From: Gemmatimonadaceae bacterium
Lineage (GTDB): Bacteria; Gemmatimonadota; Gemmatimonadetes; Gemmatimonadales; Gemmatimonadaceae
DNA length: 64,000 nucleotides
NCBI GenBank assembly: GCA_030647905.1
Contig: JAUSJA010000030.1
Span: 62,001 to 126,000, forward strand
Direction: 5' to 3'
The translations under genes were made by a program, and so were the position numbers. Numbering within the stretch: the stretch's first letter is position 1; each line of letters begins with the position of its first letter. Below, in pieces: positions 9,766-19,184 of this stretch. The notes under the pieces are model-generated. The model did not search any database and had not been told where the DNA came from. It worked only from the letters and a program-made list of their open reading frames with translations.

Positions 9766-11457
9766 ATGAATAAAGATTGTCCCGCGGCCCTCCGTCGAAT
9801 GGTCATCGCCGCGGTCGTCATGACTGCGGCACTAACCGGCACAAACGCTTCGGCCCAGACGCTGGGCGGGCGGAGTGAGGTCTACGCCGGCAGCGAGCTC
9901 GAGAGCTACCTGCGATATCTGCAGACTCTGGGCAAATCGCAGCCCACAGTCTGGAGCCTTCGCGGACTCTCGCCGTCGGAGATCGACGCCCTCGCTCCCA
10001 TCGATTCGGCGCATCCGTGGTCGGCCAGATACGATTTTGGCAAGCAGACACGCACCGGTCTTCAGGTGGATTACGTCCGGCCGACCGTGGGCTTCGTCCT
10101 CAATTCCTCATACCCGTTCGGCGGAAATGATGGGCCGGTATGGGCGGGCAAGGGAGTGACGAGCTGGGCCCAGACCGGCGTTTCCGCACGCTGGGGGCCT
10201 TTCTCGGCGAAGCTCGCGCCGATCGCATTCCGTGCCGGGAACCAGTCATTCGCGCTGATGGCGAACGGACAAGTCGGGAATCTCATATTCGCCGACGGGC
10301 AGCTCCCGGGTGAGATAGACCGGCCGCAGCGGTTCGGAAACGCTCCCTATGCGCGCATTGATCCAGGCGAGAGCACACTCAGGGTGGACGTGGCCGGCAT
10401 CGCCGCGGGTATATCCACGGCGAGCAACTGGTGGGGACCGACGGTCGAGTTTCCATACATACTCGGCAACAACTCGGGCGGGTTCCCCAGCGCATTCGTC
10501 GGAACCTCCAAGCCAGCCAACATCGGAATCGGCCATGCTCACGGCCGCGTGGTCTACGGGTATCTGGACCAGTCCCCGTATTCATCTGTCACCGGCAAGG
10601 ATTACTTCGAGAGCTACCTCTCACCTGGCAAGAGGAGATTCATGGCGGGGCTCGTTGGAATCCTGCAGATCAGGGGTGCCCCCGGCCTTGAAATCGGCGG
10701 AATGCGGTTCTTCCATTCCGCGATGGACAGCAGCGGAATCACATCAAAAGACATATCGCTTCCATGGCAGAATCTGCTGAAATCGCGCATCAAGCCCGAG
10801 GATACCACCGTTTTCGGCGACGACCGAAGCCTTCGTGAGAATCAGCTGGCATCCATCTTCTTTCGCTGGGCGCCTCCCGGTAACGGACTCGACTTTTACG
10901 GCGAATACGGTCGCGAGGACTTCAGCGCCAACATCCACGATTTTCTCCTCGAGCCCGATCATTCTTCGACGGTCAATCTCGGATTCAGAAAAGCGTGGAT
11001 GAAGAGCGGAGGGACGATGAACGCGGCTCGTGCCGAATTTTTCTCGTACGAAGCGCCCGCCGGTACTCGAACGAGAAGCGAGGGACTGATCTACCTGCAT
11101 CAGCCGTTAAGGCAGGGCCACACCTACAGAGGCCAGATGCTCGGCGCCAATACTGGTGCCGGCAGCGGGTCGGCTCAACTGTTCGCGCTGGAGCGCTACA
11201 CGACCGGCGGACGCATCAAGGGATTCTTCTCCCGCGTCACACAGCGCGAGGTTTCCGTCCGCGAGGAGCCGTATTCCAGCGGTCCAGCGCTCAAGAAACC
11301 CGAAGACGTGCAGTTCTCCCTTGGGACTGAGCTCGCCCGCTTCATCGGACCGTTCGACGTCACCGGCCGACTCGTGTTGACGTCAGAGGCAAACCGCTAC
11401 TTCGCAAGCGACAAGTCGAACGCGAACTTCGTCCTGATCGTCAGGCAGGGATTCTAG
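9766..11457 (+). CDS. Wzi-like capsule assembly outer-membrane protein (copy 2)
   Basis: A 563-residue paralogue of the neighbouring divergent gene, with a signal peptide ending in TNASAQ (residue 31) and the same landmarks: VWAGKG, NWWGP, GGFPSAF, DFLLEPDHSS and RGQMLGANTG. Predicted outer-membrane beta-barrel that interacts with surface polysaccharide. I chose the ATG at 9766 because it is the first start giving a standard signal peptide; an ATG 33 bases later also works. Its stop shares a CTAG palindrome with the stop of the convergent Wzz-like gene. Two paralogues may each serve one of the polymers made by this locus. Confidence 0.82.
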   Translation: MNKDCPAALRRMVIAAVVMTAALTGTNASAQTLGGRSEVYAGSELESYLRYLQTLGKSQPTVWSLRGLSPSEIDALAPIDSAHPWSARYDFGKQTRTGLQVDYVRPTVGFVLNSSYPFGGNDGPVWAGKGVTSWAQTGVSARWGPFSAKLAPIAFRAGNQSFALMANGQVGNLIFADGQLPGEIDRPQRFGNAPYARIDPGESTLRVDVAGIAAGISTASNWWGPTVEFPYILGNNSGGFPSAFVGTSKPANIGIGHAHGRVVYGYLDQSPYSSVTGKDYFESYLSPGKRRFMAGLVGILQIRGAPGLEIGGMRFFHSAMDSSGITSKDISLPWQNLLKSRIKPEDTTVFGDDRSLRENQLASIFFRWAPPGNGLDFYGEYGREDFSANIHDFLLEPDHSSTVNLGFRKAWMKSGGTMNAARAEFFSYEAPAGTRTRSEGLIYLHQPLRQGHTYRGQMLGANTGAGSGSAQLFALERYTTGGRIKGFFSRVTQREVSVREEPYSSGPALKKPEDVQFSLGTELARFIGPFDVTGRLVLTSEANRYFASDKSNANFVLIVRQGF

Positions 11458-12488
11458 GCGCCCGCATCGGCTGTCACGGCTGAGAACCGGAGAAATCCGC
11501 GCGTTCCGGCGTTGCGCGACTCGAGCATGCGCTGCCTGAGGAACGCCAGAACGATTCCCACGAGCAGTCCCACCGCCAGGCCGAGCAGCGTCTGTCGCGC
11601 CGCCTCGCGCCGCTGCGGCTCGGCGGGAAGATCGGCTGATTCGACGACGCTCAACTCGGTGGGGTCTCTCGCTTCCTCGATCTTCGCCTGCTCCAGCGAC
11701 TCCGACAGCGCCGTGTAGACCTGCTGCTGCGCCACGACTTCGCGCGTCAGACGGTCGTGCTCGAGCCTGAGCTGAGGTGAGTTCTCGTACTCGCGATTCA
11801 CGCTGAGAAAGTCCCTCGCCGCGGACTCCGCCTGGTGCAGCCTCGCCCGTGCATCCCCCACGAGGCCCTCGATGAACTTGCGCTCATCCACCGCTTGCCG
11901 GTGCCGTCGCGCGATGGAATACTCGTTGACCTCGACGAGAATGTTGGCCGCGATCTGCTGCGCCAGGAGCGGATCGACTGCCTGCACAGAGAGCCCGACG
12001 ATGCCGCTGCGCGAGTAGATGTTCGACGATACGTCGGGAGCGAGCCGCTCCGCCGCGAGCACGGCGGCGACATCGGGATTCTTTTCCTCGATGCCGTAGA
12101 TCTCGGCGAGAGTACGCTTCCGCCCCCGGCTGTCGGACGTCAGGTACGTTTCTTTTGCGGCAGCAACGAGGATCGTCCTCGCCGGCACGAGATCGGAGTA
12201 GAACACGATGGACTGCGAGAACTCGGCAGCCGCCGCGATGTTGATGCCGAACGCGCCGGCGCCACCGCCGATCTGCGCCGGCGCCCGGCTGCCTTTCACT
12301 ACGAACGATGCGCGCGACAGGTACAGACTCGCCTGCGACGCGGCGAGCACGCCGAAGACCGCCATGCCGGCAAGAGCGCAGAGAGCGACGAGTCGCCTGT
12401 GGCTCAGGACTATGCTTAGAAACGCGAGTAGCGACGTCTCTTCGCGCGGGCCCTCGACATTCCCTGCCCTGGGAACCATCGGTGGCAT
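11454..12488 (-). CDS. Wzz/GNVR-type polysaccharide chain-length determinant (copy 1)
   Basis: A 344-residue inner-membrane polysaccharide co-polymerase. An N-terminal transmembrane segment (about 30-50) and a C-terminal one (LLGLAVGLLVGIVLAFL) flank a periplasmic region with a long helical stretch ending in TELSVVESADLPAEPQ, the proline-bearing junction usual for Wzz proteins. It lacks a cytoplasmic BY-kinase domain. It is the last gene of the long minus-strand convoy and lies just after the WecA-type initiator, as expected for Wzy-dependent synthesis. Start uncertain: GTG at 12515 and ATG at 12479 are alternatives. Confidence 0.85.
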   Translation of the reverse strand: MPPMVPRAGNVEGPREETSLLAFLSIVLSHRRLVALCALAGMAVFGVLAASQASLYLSRASFVVKGSRAPAQIGGGAGAFGINIAAAAEFSQSIVFYSDLVPARTILVAAAKETYLTSDSRGRKRTLAEIYGIEEKNPDVAAVLAAERLAPDVSSNIYSRSGIVGLSVQAVDPLLAQQIAANILVEVNEYSIARRHRQAVDERKFIEGLVGDARARLHQAESAARDFLSVNREYENSPQLRLEHDRLTREVVAQQQVYTALSESLEQAKIEEARDPTELSVVESADLPAEPQRREAARQTLLGLAVGLLVGIVLAFLRQRMLESRNAGTRGFLRFSAVTADAGA

Positions 12489-12532
12489 GCGGGAGGTCTC
12501 GTGGCCTCCCGGCACGTCAGCGGACCCCACGC

Positions 12533-13558
12533 TCAATTGCGCGACTGCGCATGCATCGGCCGGATCCGCTCGACCGACATGTAGATGATGCTGAGAAGAA
12601 TTGCCCCCGCGGCGATCGCGATCAGGAACAACGTCGGACGGAGCCATGCGACGATCGCAAGCACGGCGAGCGCGAGGTTGATGATCAATATCGTCGTGCT
12701 CACCTGCGCGTGGCTGCGGCCGGCCTGCACCATCCTCTGGTACGCGTGACTGTGGTGCGCATGATACCAGCGCTCGCCATGCGCGATGCGGCGGCAAAGC
12801 GTCACTGTCGCGTCGAACACGAACGCGCCGAGCAGCAGCACCCAGATCAGGAGCGGCACAGCCCCAGCGTTCTCCGAGGCGACCGCAAGCACCGCGAACA
12901 GGTAGCCGAGCATGCCGCTTCCGACGTCGCCCATGAACAGCTTCGCCGGGGCCCAGTTGAACGGAAGAAATCCGGCGCTCGCCGCGGCGATGAGGAACGA
13001 CACCGTCGCCAGCCCGACCTGGCCCATCGCCATCAGGATCATTCCGCCGATCACGCCAGTGCTGATCGCTTCTCCCGCGGCGAGCCCGTCAATTCCGTCC
13101 ACGAAATTGTAGAGGTTTATCGCCCACACGATCCCTATTACGCCGAGTATCGTTCCGAAGAGCCCGAGGTTCACGCTTGCGAATCCGATACTGAGAGACG
13201 GGAATCCACCGAGCCAGTACATCGCCCAGCCGGCGGAAAGAAATTGAACGGCGAATCGCGTGAGTGCCGGCAGATCGCGGTGATCGTCCACCCATCCGAC
13301 TGTCGCGATCATCGCTCCACCGCCGGACAGCGCTATCGCCAGATTCCAGTCAATCCAGCCAAGCATGGCGGCAATGATGATTCCTCCGAGCGCCGTCACG
13401 GCGATCGCGAGTCCTCCGCCCCGCGGCGTCGGCGAGGAGTGGGAGCTCCGCTCGTTAGGAATGTCGAGGAGTCTGTCGAGGGCATACAAACGAACGCGGC
13501 TCGCCAGCAGCCAGCTCAGGATCGCCGCCGCGACGACGAATACGAGTCGCTGAACCAT
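12533..13558 (-). CDS. Polyprenyl-phosphate N-acetylhexosamine-1-phosphate transferase, WecA/WbpL type
   Basis: A 341-residue polytopic enzyme that starts a glycan by placing an N-acetylhexosamine-1-phosphate on undecaprenyl phosphate. Family motifs are all present: GWVDDHRDLP with the DD pair, NLYNFVDGIDGLA, FMGDVGSG and the His-rich HAHHSHAYQRM loop, among about ten hydrophobic segments. Its ATG overlaps the stop of the preceding reductase gene in TAATG, which fits the frequent WbpV-WbpL type pairing of a UDP-sugar reductase with its cognate initiator. Confidence 0.93.
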   Translation of the reverse strand: MVQRLVFVVAAAILSWLLASRVRLYALDRLLDIPNERSSHSSPTPRGGGLAIAVTALGGIIIAAMLGWIDWNLAIALSGGGAMIATVGWVDDHRDLPALTRFAVQFLSAGWAMYWLGGFPSLSIGFASVNLGLFGTILGVIGIVWAINLYNFVDGIDGLAAGEAISTGVIGGMILMAMGQVGLATVSFLIAAASAGFLPFNWAPAKLFMGDVGSGMLGYLFAVLAVASENAGAVPLLIWVLLLGAFVFDATVTLCRRIAHGERWYHAHHSHAYQRMVQAGRSHAQVSTTILIINLALAVLAIVAWLRPTLFLIAIAAGAILLSIIYMSVERIRPMHAQSRN

Positions 13559-14577
13559 TATCTGATCACCTCCGAACGGGATCTGAACCATTCTGCGGTA
13601 AGGAGCATTCCCCTCTCTAATGATATTGGCGGTTTATAGCCGGTGGTCTCCCGGAGTCGGGAAGTGTCGACGAAGAGAGAGCCGAGCACCGCCGTAAGGG
13701 AATCACCTGTAAGATGGAACGGCGGAAATCGGGAGAGCAAGCCCCCGCTTCCGGCGACCGCCCGGAGCATCGCCCGGGGGAACGGAAAGAGCCTCGCCGG
13801 CCGGCCAAGCGCCCGCGCGATATGCCTGATGAGCTCGGGCGTGGAAACGTCCTGTTCGTCACTCACGTACACCGTCTCCCCGGCCGCCGCGGGGCTCGTC
13901 ATCAGGCCGCGGATGGCGGCGACGGCATTGTCCACGTAGGCGAAGCTGCGGCGGTTCCTCACCGAGCGGAGTGGCAACGGGAGGCCGCGGTCCACCACGC
14001 GGAACAGCAGCCCCATGTTCGCCTTCATACCCGGCCCGTAGACGTTCGGCAGGCGCAGTATCGGTGCGCGAAGACCCTCACGCACGCCGACGACCCGCAC
14101 CAGCCGCTCCGCCTCGAGCTTGCTCTCGCCGTAGGCGTCCACTGGCTGCGGTGGCGTGTCCGAAGTCAGCACCCGATCGCTCTGATCGGCGACCGCCTTC
14201 ACCGAGCTGATGAAAACGAAGGTTCCAACGCCGGCAGCCACGGCCTCCTTCAGGAGCAGCGCGGTGCCATCCACGTTGATCCTGCTGCACTCGGAACCCG
14301 GATCGCCTATCCCCTCGGCCTTCGCATGCACCCTCGCGGCGAGATGGACGACGGTCGAGACGCCGGACAGCGCCGCGCGCAGCGCATCCCGGTCGGTGAT
14401 ATCGGCGGCGATGGCCGTCTCGACTCCGGGCACGTTCATCCCCGTCGCCGAGCGCGTGATGCCCCTGACGCGCACTTCATCGCGCGCGAGACTCTCGCAC
14501 AGGCGCCGGCCGATGAAACCGCTGGCGCCGGTAACCGCGACGACTCCGGAGCCGAACCTCACTGCCGGGACCGTCAT
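13558..14577 (-). CDS. NAD-dependent epimerase/reductase, WbpV/WreQ-like
   Basis: A 339-residue extended short-chain dehydrogenase. VTGASGFIG is the dinucleotide-binding loop, FISSVKAV supplies the serine and YGESK the Tyr/Lys pair. This family, when next to a WecA/WbpL-type initiator, reduces a UDP-4-keto-6-deoxy-HexNAc to UDP-QuiNAc or UDP-FucNAc; the 4-keto precursor could come from the WbpM/CapD-type dehydratase at 55544-57454. That specificity is an inference from context. ATGA overlap with the upstream gene. Confidence 0.85.
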   Translation of the reverse strand: MTVPAVRFGSGVVAVTGASGFIGRRLCESLARDEVRVRGITRSATGMNVPGVETAIAADITDRDALRAALSGVSTVVHLAARVHAKAEGIGDPGSECSRINVDGTALLLKEAVAAGVGTFVFISSVKAVADQSDRVLTSDTPPQPVDAYGESKLEAERLVRVVGVREGLRAPILRLPNVYGPGMKANMGLLFRVVDRGLPLPLRSVRNRRSFAYVDNAVAAIRGLMTSPAAAGETVYVSDEQDVSTPELIRHIARALGRPARLFPFPRAMLRAVAGSGGLLSRFPPFHLTGDSLTAVLGSLFVDTSRLRETTGYKPPISLERGMLLTAEWFRSRSEVIR

Positions 14578-15788
14578 ACGTTGCGCTCCAGCACATCGCA
14601 CAGCCGGCCGACCGACTCCGCTTTCCCACCGCGACTGAGCATCACTTCGCGCGCCAGGCGGCCCTTGGCGCGCAGCTCCGCCGGCGGCATCGCCGCTATC
14701 TCGCGCAATACTCTCTCTGCGCCATCCACGTCCCCATGACGGACGTGCCATCCGATGTCGTTCCCGACGAGAATATCCGCGACATGATTCTCGGCCGGGC
14801 CGACGAGAAGGATCGGCCGGGCGACGGCCATCGCACCATACACCTTGCTCGGATGAACGATGCCGGGAATTGCGTCACCGACCGTGACGATGTGCACGTC
14901 GGCCGCGGCGAGCGAGTGGCGCAGCTCGCTCAGCGGCTGATATGGAAGCGACATGACGTTCGCGCCGCCCATCTCCCCGACTTCCCGCTTCCCCACTCCG
15001 CCGCCGATGAACATGAAGAGCAGCCGGGGATCGTCGGCGACGCGCCTTGCCGCATGGAGAATCGTGGTGACGGGATTGGAAGGCCCATGATTCCCGCTGT
15101 ACATGAGGACGATGCGCCCTTCCGGTACGTGCGCTCTCCGGAACGGGTTCGCCTCGTGGGAGACGACTTCGGGCGGATCCTCGGCGGGCCACGGCGGGAG
15201 CACCGTCAGCTTGTCGCTCACGTTGCGCTTGCGATTGATGCGCTCGGCCATGAACCGGTCCAGCACGACGACGTCATCAGCGCGTCCGAGAATCCGCCGG
15301 TTGAGCCAGTTGAAGCCCCGCACACTGGCGGAAGTCGGCCGCGCCATGCCGAGAACCACTGTCTGATCCGGATTGACATCCATCACCCAGTACTTCACCC
15401 GCGCTCTCTTCAATGCTCCGATAGCGAGTGCACCGAGCGATGCCATCGGCGGGCACGTACTCACGACGACTGCGTCCACCCGTCCTGCCGAGAGACTTCT
15501 CGCAACTGCCTGCGCGACGAATGCCAGGCCGCCGACGACCCGGATGAGGATGGAGCTCTTGCCGAAACTCGCCAATGGGATTCTCCGCACGTCCACGCCG
15601 CGCACCATCTCGCGTCGCGGATATGTGGCGGAGGGATCGTCATACCCGCGGCTCGACGTATATACGATCACGCGATTGCCGCGCCGCGCCAGCTCTTCCG
15701 CGGCGTCGGCAAGGTGCTGGCCGACGGCGGCGGGATCCGGCACATAGACCTGTGATATGAAAACGAAGGTCCTGGGCTTGCCGGTCAC
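14574..15788 (-). CDS. Family 4 glycosyltransferase, WbuB-like
   Basis: A 404-residue GT-B enzyme. The N-terminal acceptor domain starts FVFISQVYVPDPAAVGQ, which resembles the WbuB group of L-FucNAc/QuiNAc-type transferases, and the donor domain contains VLMYSGNHGPSN and the nucleotide-binding segment IPGIVHPSKVYGAMA. The GTG at 15788 overlaps the preceding stop (GTGA) and immediately precedes the first strand, so it was preferred to longer starts. It likely adds an early sugar to the lipid carrier loaded by the adjacent WecA-type enzyme. Confidence 0.85.
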   Translation of the reverse strand: MTGKPRTFVFISQVYVPDPAAVGQHLADAAEELARRGNRVIVYTSSRGYDDPSATYPRREMVRGVDVRRIPLASFGKSSILIRVVGGLAFVAQAVARSLSAGRVDAVVVSTCPPMASLGALAIGALKRARVKYWVMDVNPDQTVVLGMARPTSASVRGFNWLNRRILGRADDVVVLDRFMAERINRKRNVSDKLTVLPPWPAEDPPEVVSHEANPFRRAHVPEGRIVLMYSGNHGPSNPVTTILHAARRVADDPRLLFMFIGGGVGKREVGEMGGANVMSLPYQPLSELRHSLAAADVHIVTVGDAIPGIVHPSKVYGAMAVARPILLVGPAENHVADILVGNDIGWHVRHGDVDGAERVLREIAAMPPAELRAKGRLAREVMLSRGGKAESVGRLCDVLERNV

Positions 15789-16897
15789 GATGCGACTGCG
15801 GAGTAAACGCCGAGAGTCTCGCTTGCTGCTCGATCCCAGGAGAACCCCCGCGCGTTCTCGTAGCCCTTGGCGCGAAGACGGCTGCGCAGATCCACATCCA
15901 GCAGAGATCGCATGAGGGCAGCGGCCATGTCGTCCACCGAGTGCGGATCGAACAGGACGGCCCCTTCGCCGGCGACCTCCGGAAGTGCGCCCGCCGAGGA
16001 GCATGCGACCGGCACACCGGCGTGCTGGGCGTCGAGAATCGGAAGACCGAACCCCTCGTAGAGCGACGGGAACGCGAAGAGCGACGCGTTGTGCATGAGC
16101 GTCTCGACGTCGCTGTCGGGCAGATAGCCGGTGAAGTGAACGCGGTCGTCTCCCGCCGCCTCGATGTCCGCGCGAACCCCGGCTCTCTCGGGTAGGTGGC
16201 CGACGAGCACGAGCGCGTGCGGCACCGACGACGAAATGCGCGCGAAGGCCGCGATCAGTCCTCTGATGTTCTTGTGGGCGCTCAGACTGCTGAACGCCAG
16301 GATGTACGGCCGCGAAATGTTGCGGACGACGTCCACCGCCACCCCCGCCCTCGCCGGCATCGCTCCCACTTCCCTGCCGGCGCAGTGAATGACGGTCACC
16401 TTGTCTTCCGGCACTCCCATGTGCCGGATGATCTCGCCCCGCGAGAATTCGGAGATCGTGATGACACGGTTGGCGCGATTGACGGCCTTCTCCACGAAGA
16501 ACTGAAAAGCCCGCCGCCCGATCGCCGTGCGCCGCCCCTTGTGCCCCAGGTAGTTGACGTCGTGCACCGTGACCACCTGCGGGCCGCGCGCCGCCAGTGG
16601 CGCGACGTAGCCGAGCGAGTGGATGACGTCGGGACTCTCACGGAAAAGCTGGAGTGGCAGGACGGCCTGCTCCCAGCTGTAGCGGAAGGCGCGCTTCATC
16701 GCTACGACGGGACACACGATTCGGCGAAAGTTTGGCGCGGGCGTGATGTCGAGATCCGCCGCCTCTCTGCTGACGAACACGGCATACTCGTTGTCCTCGT
16801 CCTGTCGCGCCAGCGCGTGTATGAGCGAGCGCGCGTATGTCTCGGTACCGCCGACGACACCGGGAATCAGATACAGCACGTTCAGAGCTATCAGCAT
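15785..16897 (-). CDS. Family 4 glycosyltransferase
   Basis: A 370-residue GT-B retaining transferase, mannosyltransferase-like. Seen: GVVGGTETYARSL glycine-rich acceptor loop, TVHDVNYL, ISEFSRGEI, LAFSSLSAHKNIRGLI at the start of the donor domain, and FPSLYEGFGLPILDAQHAG, the EX7E-like region with the second acid as Asp. The ATG start directly follows the polymerase gene by three bases. Its donor may be GDP- or UDP-linked and cannot be fixed by eye. Confidence 0.88.
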   Translation of the reverse strand: MLIALNVLYLIPGVVGGTETYARSLIHALARQDEDNEYAVFVSREAADLDITPAPNFRRIVCPVVAMKRAFRYSWEQAVLPLQLFRESPDVIHSLGYVAPLAARGPQVVTVHDVNYLGHKGRRTAIGRRAFQFFVEKAVNRANRVITISEFSRGEIIRHMGVPEDKVTVIHCAGREVGAMPARAGVAVDVVRNISRPYILAFSSLSAHKNIRGLIAAFARISSSVPHALVLVGHLPERAGVRADIEAAGDDRVHFTGYLPDSDVETLMHNASLFAFPSLYEGFGLPILDAQHAGVPVACSSAGALPEVAGEGAVLFDPHSVDDMAAALMRSLLDVDLRSRLRAKGYENARGFSWDRAASETLGVYSAVAS

Positions 16898-16900
16898 CGT

Positions 16901-18271
16901 TCAGAAGTGGGGCAGCATCGCCGGCTCGGTGCCGGAAGGCCGCGGCGCCGAGGGCCACATGGCCTGGGCGCGCCTCGGAGCCCATCTGAGCCTCGAGACG
17001 AAGCGCATCAGGGCGTATGCTCCGCCCACGACGACCAAGGCGTACAAGGTCCCGCCGAAGTCGCCGCGATTGAAGTCCACGACCAGCGAGAAGGAGACGA
17101 AGTAGAGGCCGGAGTGCGTATCCGCGTTTCGCACAAGCTTCACCATGAGAAGCGAAAGGATCGAGAACACAATGAAAGGTCCGACCCACGAGAAGTTGAG
17201 AAACGCCTCAGTGACCGGCGTGTACGCGAATCCCATGAGCCCGGTAGTGCCGAACGCATCACGCATGAACTGCAGCGACAGGCTTTCCGGCTTGGCCGGC
17301 CATATGGCGCGGGGAACGAACAGTCCGGGTGCCGCGAGATAGGTGAAGCCCCACCGGAGCGGACGCTCGACGTTCACGTAATGCATGAGCGTGAAGATCG
17401 GAGACACGAACTCGCTGTTAGTGACGATCAGCTCGATGGGGTTGGTCCGCGCGAGAATGGAAGGATCCTGAAGCACCTGTCTCACGATTCCGATAGCCGT
17501 GAACGCCGCAAACGCGATGAACCCTATGACGACCGTTCCAAGCCGGATCACAGCATGGCGTCGCGTTGCGATCATCGCGGCGAGAAACACGAACATCGGC
17601 AGGAAATCGCGGCGATTCCCCATCGCGAGCTGGAACACCACGAAGAAGAGAACGGAGGCGACGAGCGCTATCCGCGCGCTCTTCGTGAGGCGGCTCCATC
17701 CGGCGAACATGAACATCACGAAGCCGTTCACCACGAACATGGACACCACCCACAACTGCGTTCCGAGAAATCGAACCTGGGAGCGGTCTATCGTGAGAGA
17801 GAGCCTGACTCCAAGCACCACGGCGTATGCACCGATGAACCCGAATGCGAGCAGGATCATGGCGGCGTTGCCGAAGGAAGGCCGGATGCGGGCGAAGACT
17901 GCCCTCGGGATGTCGTGCCACGGCTGCCGGTACCACCACTGCACCAGGTTGAATCCGAGAAATCCGGTGCCGTACATGAATGCGGCGCCGGCGATTCCCG
18001 TCCCCAGCCCGCTCAACCCCAGGAGCACCACCAGCGGGAGCGTGCCGCCATACAGGAAGAAGAAGATGACGAAGAAAAGCCGAATGTCCTGGAAGACCCA
18101 CTTCCCGTCGTACAAACGAAGCAGAGCAAGCGACAGCGCGAACTGACCGAGGAGGAAGTAGGTCGCCGCGGCGAACATCGTTCCGAGTACAAGCTCGGTG
18201 AGCGCCGCGAGATGAAGCGCGGCGACCGCGCCAAGCAGAACGCCGGCGGTGGTGGGGAAGCGCGGCGACAT
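16901..18271 (-). CDS. O-antigen polymerase-like (Wzy-type) membrane protein
   Basis: A 456-residue polytopic protein with about a dozen hydrophobic segments and a large periplasmic loop near residues 275-370 (SPIFTLMHYVNVERPLRWG onward, including FVPRAIWPAKP), the general layout of oligosaccharide-repeat polymerases. Wzy proteins link lipid-bound repeat units at the periplasmic face. It sits among glycosyltransferases and in the same convoy as a Wzz-like gene, which supports the call. No Wzx flippase was found in the window. The C-terminal 25 residues are Pro-rich and unassigned. Family identity rests on topology and context, not on catalytic motifs. Confidence 0.72.
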   Translation of the reverse strand: MSPRFPTTAGVLLGAVAALHLAALTELVLGTMFAAATYFLLGQFALSLALLRLYDGKWVFQDIRLFFVIFFFLYGGTLPLVVLLGLSGLGTGIAGAAFMYGTGFLGFNLVQWWYRQPWHDIPRAVFARIRPSFGNAAMILLAFGFIGAYAVVLGVRLSLTIDRSQVRFLGTQLWVVSMFVVNGFVMFMFAGWSRLTKSARIALVASVLFFVVFQLAMGNRRDFLPMFVFLAAMIATRRHAVIRLGTVVIGFIAFAAFTAIGIVRQVLQDPSILARTNPIELIVTNSEFVSPIFTLMHYVNVERPLRWGFTYLAAPGLFVPRAIWPAKPESLSLQFMRDAFGTTGLMGFAYTPVTEAFLNFSWVGPFIVFSILSLLMVKLVRNADTHSGLYFVSFSLVVDFNRGDFGGTLYALVVVGGAYALMRFVSRLRWAPRRAQAMWPSAPRPSGTEPAMLPHF

Positions 18272-18284
18272 CGGGGGGGCTGCG

Positions 18285-19184
18285 TCAGCCACTGTAGCTC
18301 GACCGGAATCTGCTGCGCGCAATCCGCCTGATCTGTGCCGCCTGCCGGCGCATGTAGTAGCGGATCGTCCACGCGGTGGCGCTGCCGCGCAGTCCATGCG
18401 CGCGCTTGAGGTAAGGCCAGTGCTTGTTCACCAGATATCTCGTGTTGCGCCACGCGAGGTACTCGAACCACAGGCGGTTGACTCTCTGCCCGCCAACCGC
18501 CGAGATGGGGCCTCTCAGGTGGAAACACACAGTGCTCGGCGAGAAATAGACCTTCTCGCCTGCTGCGTTTGCCGCGAGATAGAAATCCGTCTCCTCGCGC
18601 CATGAGTTGCCGGAGTACCAGGTGTCGAACCTTACCGACGAGAAAACGTCGCGACGGATGAGTGCGATCGAATGGACGTACGGCGCCCTGACCGGCGCGC
18701 CTACACGCTCGGAGAACTGCGCGTCCATCGCGTCGAGATCGAATACGTCGGCCGCATCCTTCACCGGCGACGGCGGATCCATGAGACAGCTTTCGTCGAA
18801 CTCCCCGGGCACGCGCGCAGTCACTATCCTGCCGGCGATGATGGACGCGCCGAGCTCCCGCGCCTCGCGAAGCAGCGTCGAGCAGTAGTCGCCCGACAGC
18901 CAGACGTCATCCTCGCCGAACAGAACCCACTCTGTGCGCGCTGCCGCAATGCCAGCCATGCGCGACGCCGGCTGGCCCAGCTGCGATTCGTGGCGGATCA
19001 CGTCCACGGGCACAGGCGAGCTTTTCGCCAGCTCACGAACCCTGTCGCTCGTTCCGTCGCTCGAGCCGTCGTCAATCACGACGATCCGCGCGACATCGGG
19101 GTGCACGAGGTACGACGGCCAGACGGCCTCGAGCGCTCTCACCCGGTTGAAGGTGGGAATGAGGATCGTGACAGACGGAGTCAC
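18285..19184 (-). CDS. Family 2 glycosyltransferase
   Basis: A 299-residue GT-A enzyme: VTILIPTFNRVRALE opening strand, VVIDDGSSDGT, acidic metal motif GEDD (90-93), and NSWREETDF as the acceptor-side acid motif. The GTG start overlaps the upstream gene by four bases (GTGA). No transmembrane segments are evident. It forms part of a block of four GT2 genes (18285-21955) that probably build side-by-side linkages of one repeat unit. Confidence 0.87.
   Translation of the reverse strand: MTPSVTILIPTFNRVRALEAVWPSYLVHPDVARIVVIDDGSSDGTSDRVRELAKSSPVPVDVIRHESQLGQPASRMAGIAAARTEWVLFGEDDVWLSGDYCSTLLREARELGASIIAGRIVTARVPGEFDESCLMDPPSPVKDAADVFDLDAMDAQFSERVGAPVRAPYVHSIALIRRDVFSSVRFDTWYSGNSWREETDFYLAANAAGEKVYFSPSTVCFHLRGPISAVGGQRVNRLWFEYLAWRNTRYLVNKHWPYLKRAHGLRGSATAWTIRYYMRRQAAQIRRIARSRFRSSYSG

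Noticed and set aside
16196-18331. A 711-codon plus-strand frame opposite the polymerase-like gene
   Set aside because: The sense frame has a clear membrane-protein pattern; the antisense product is a charged sequence without a domain.
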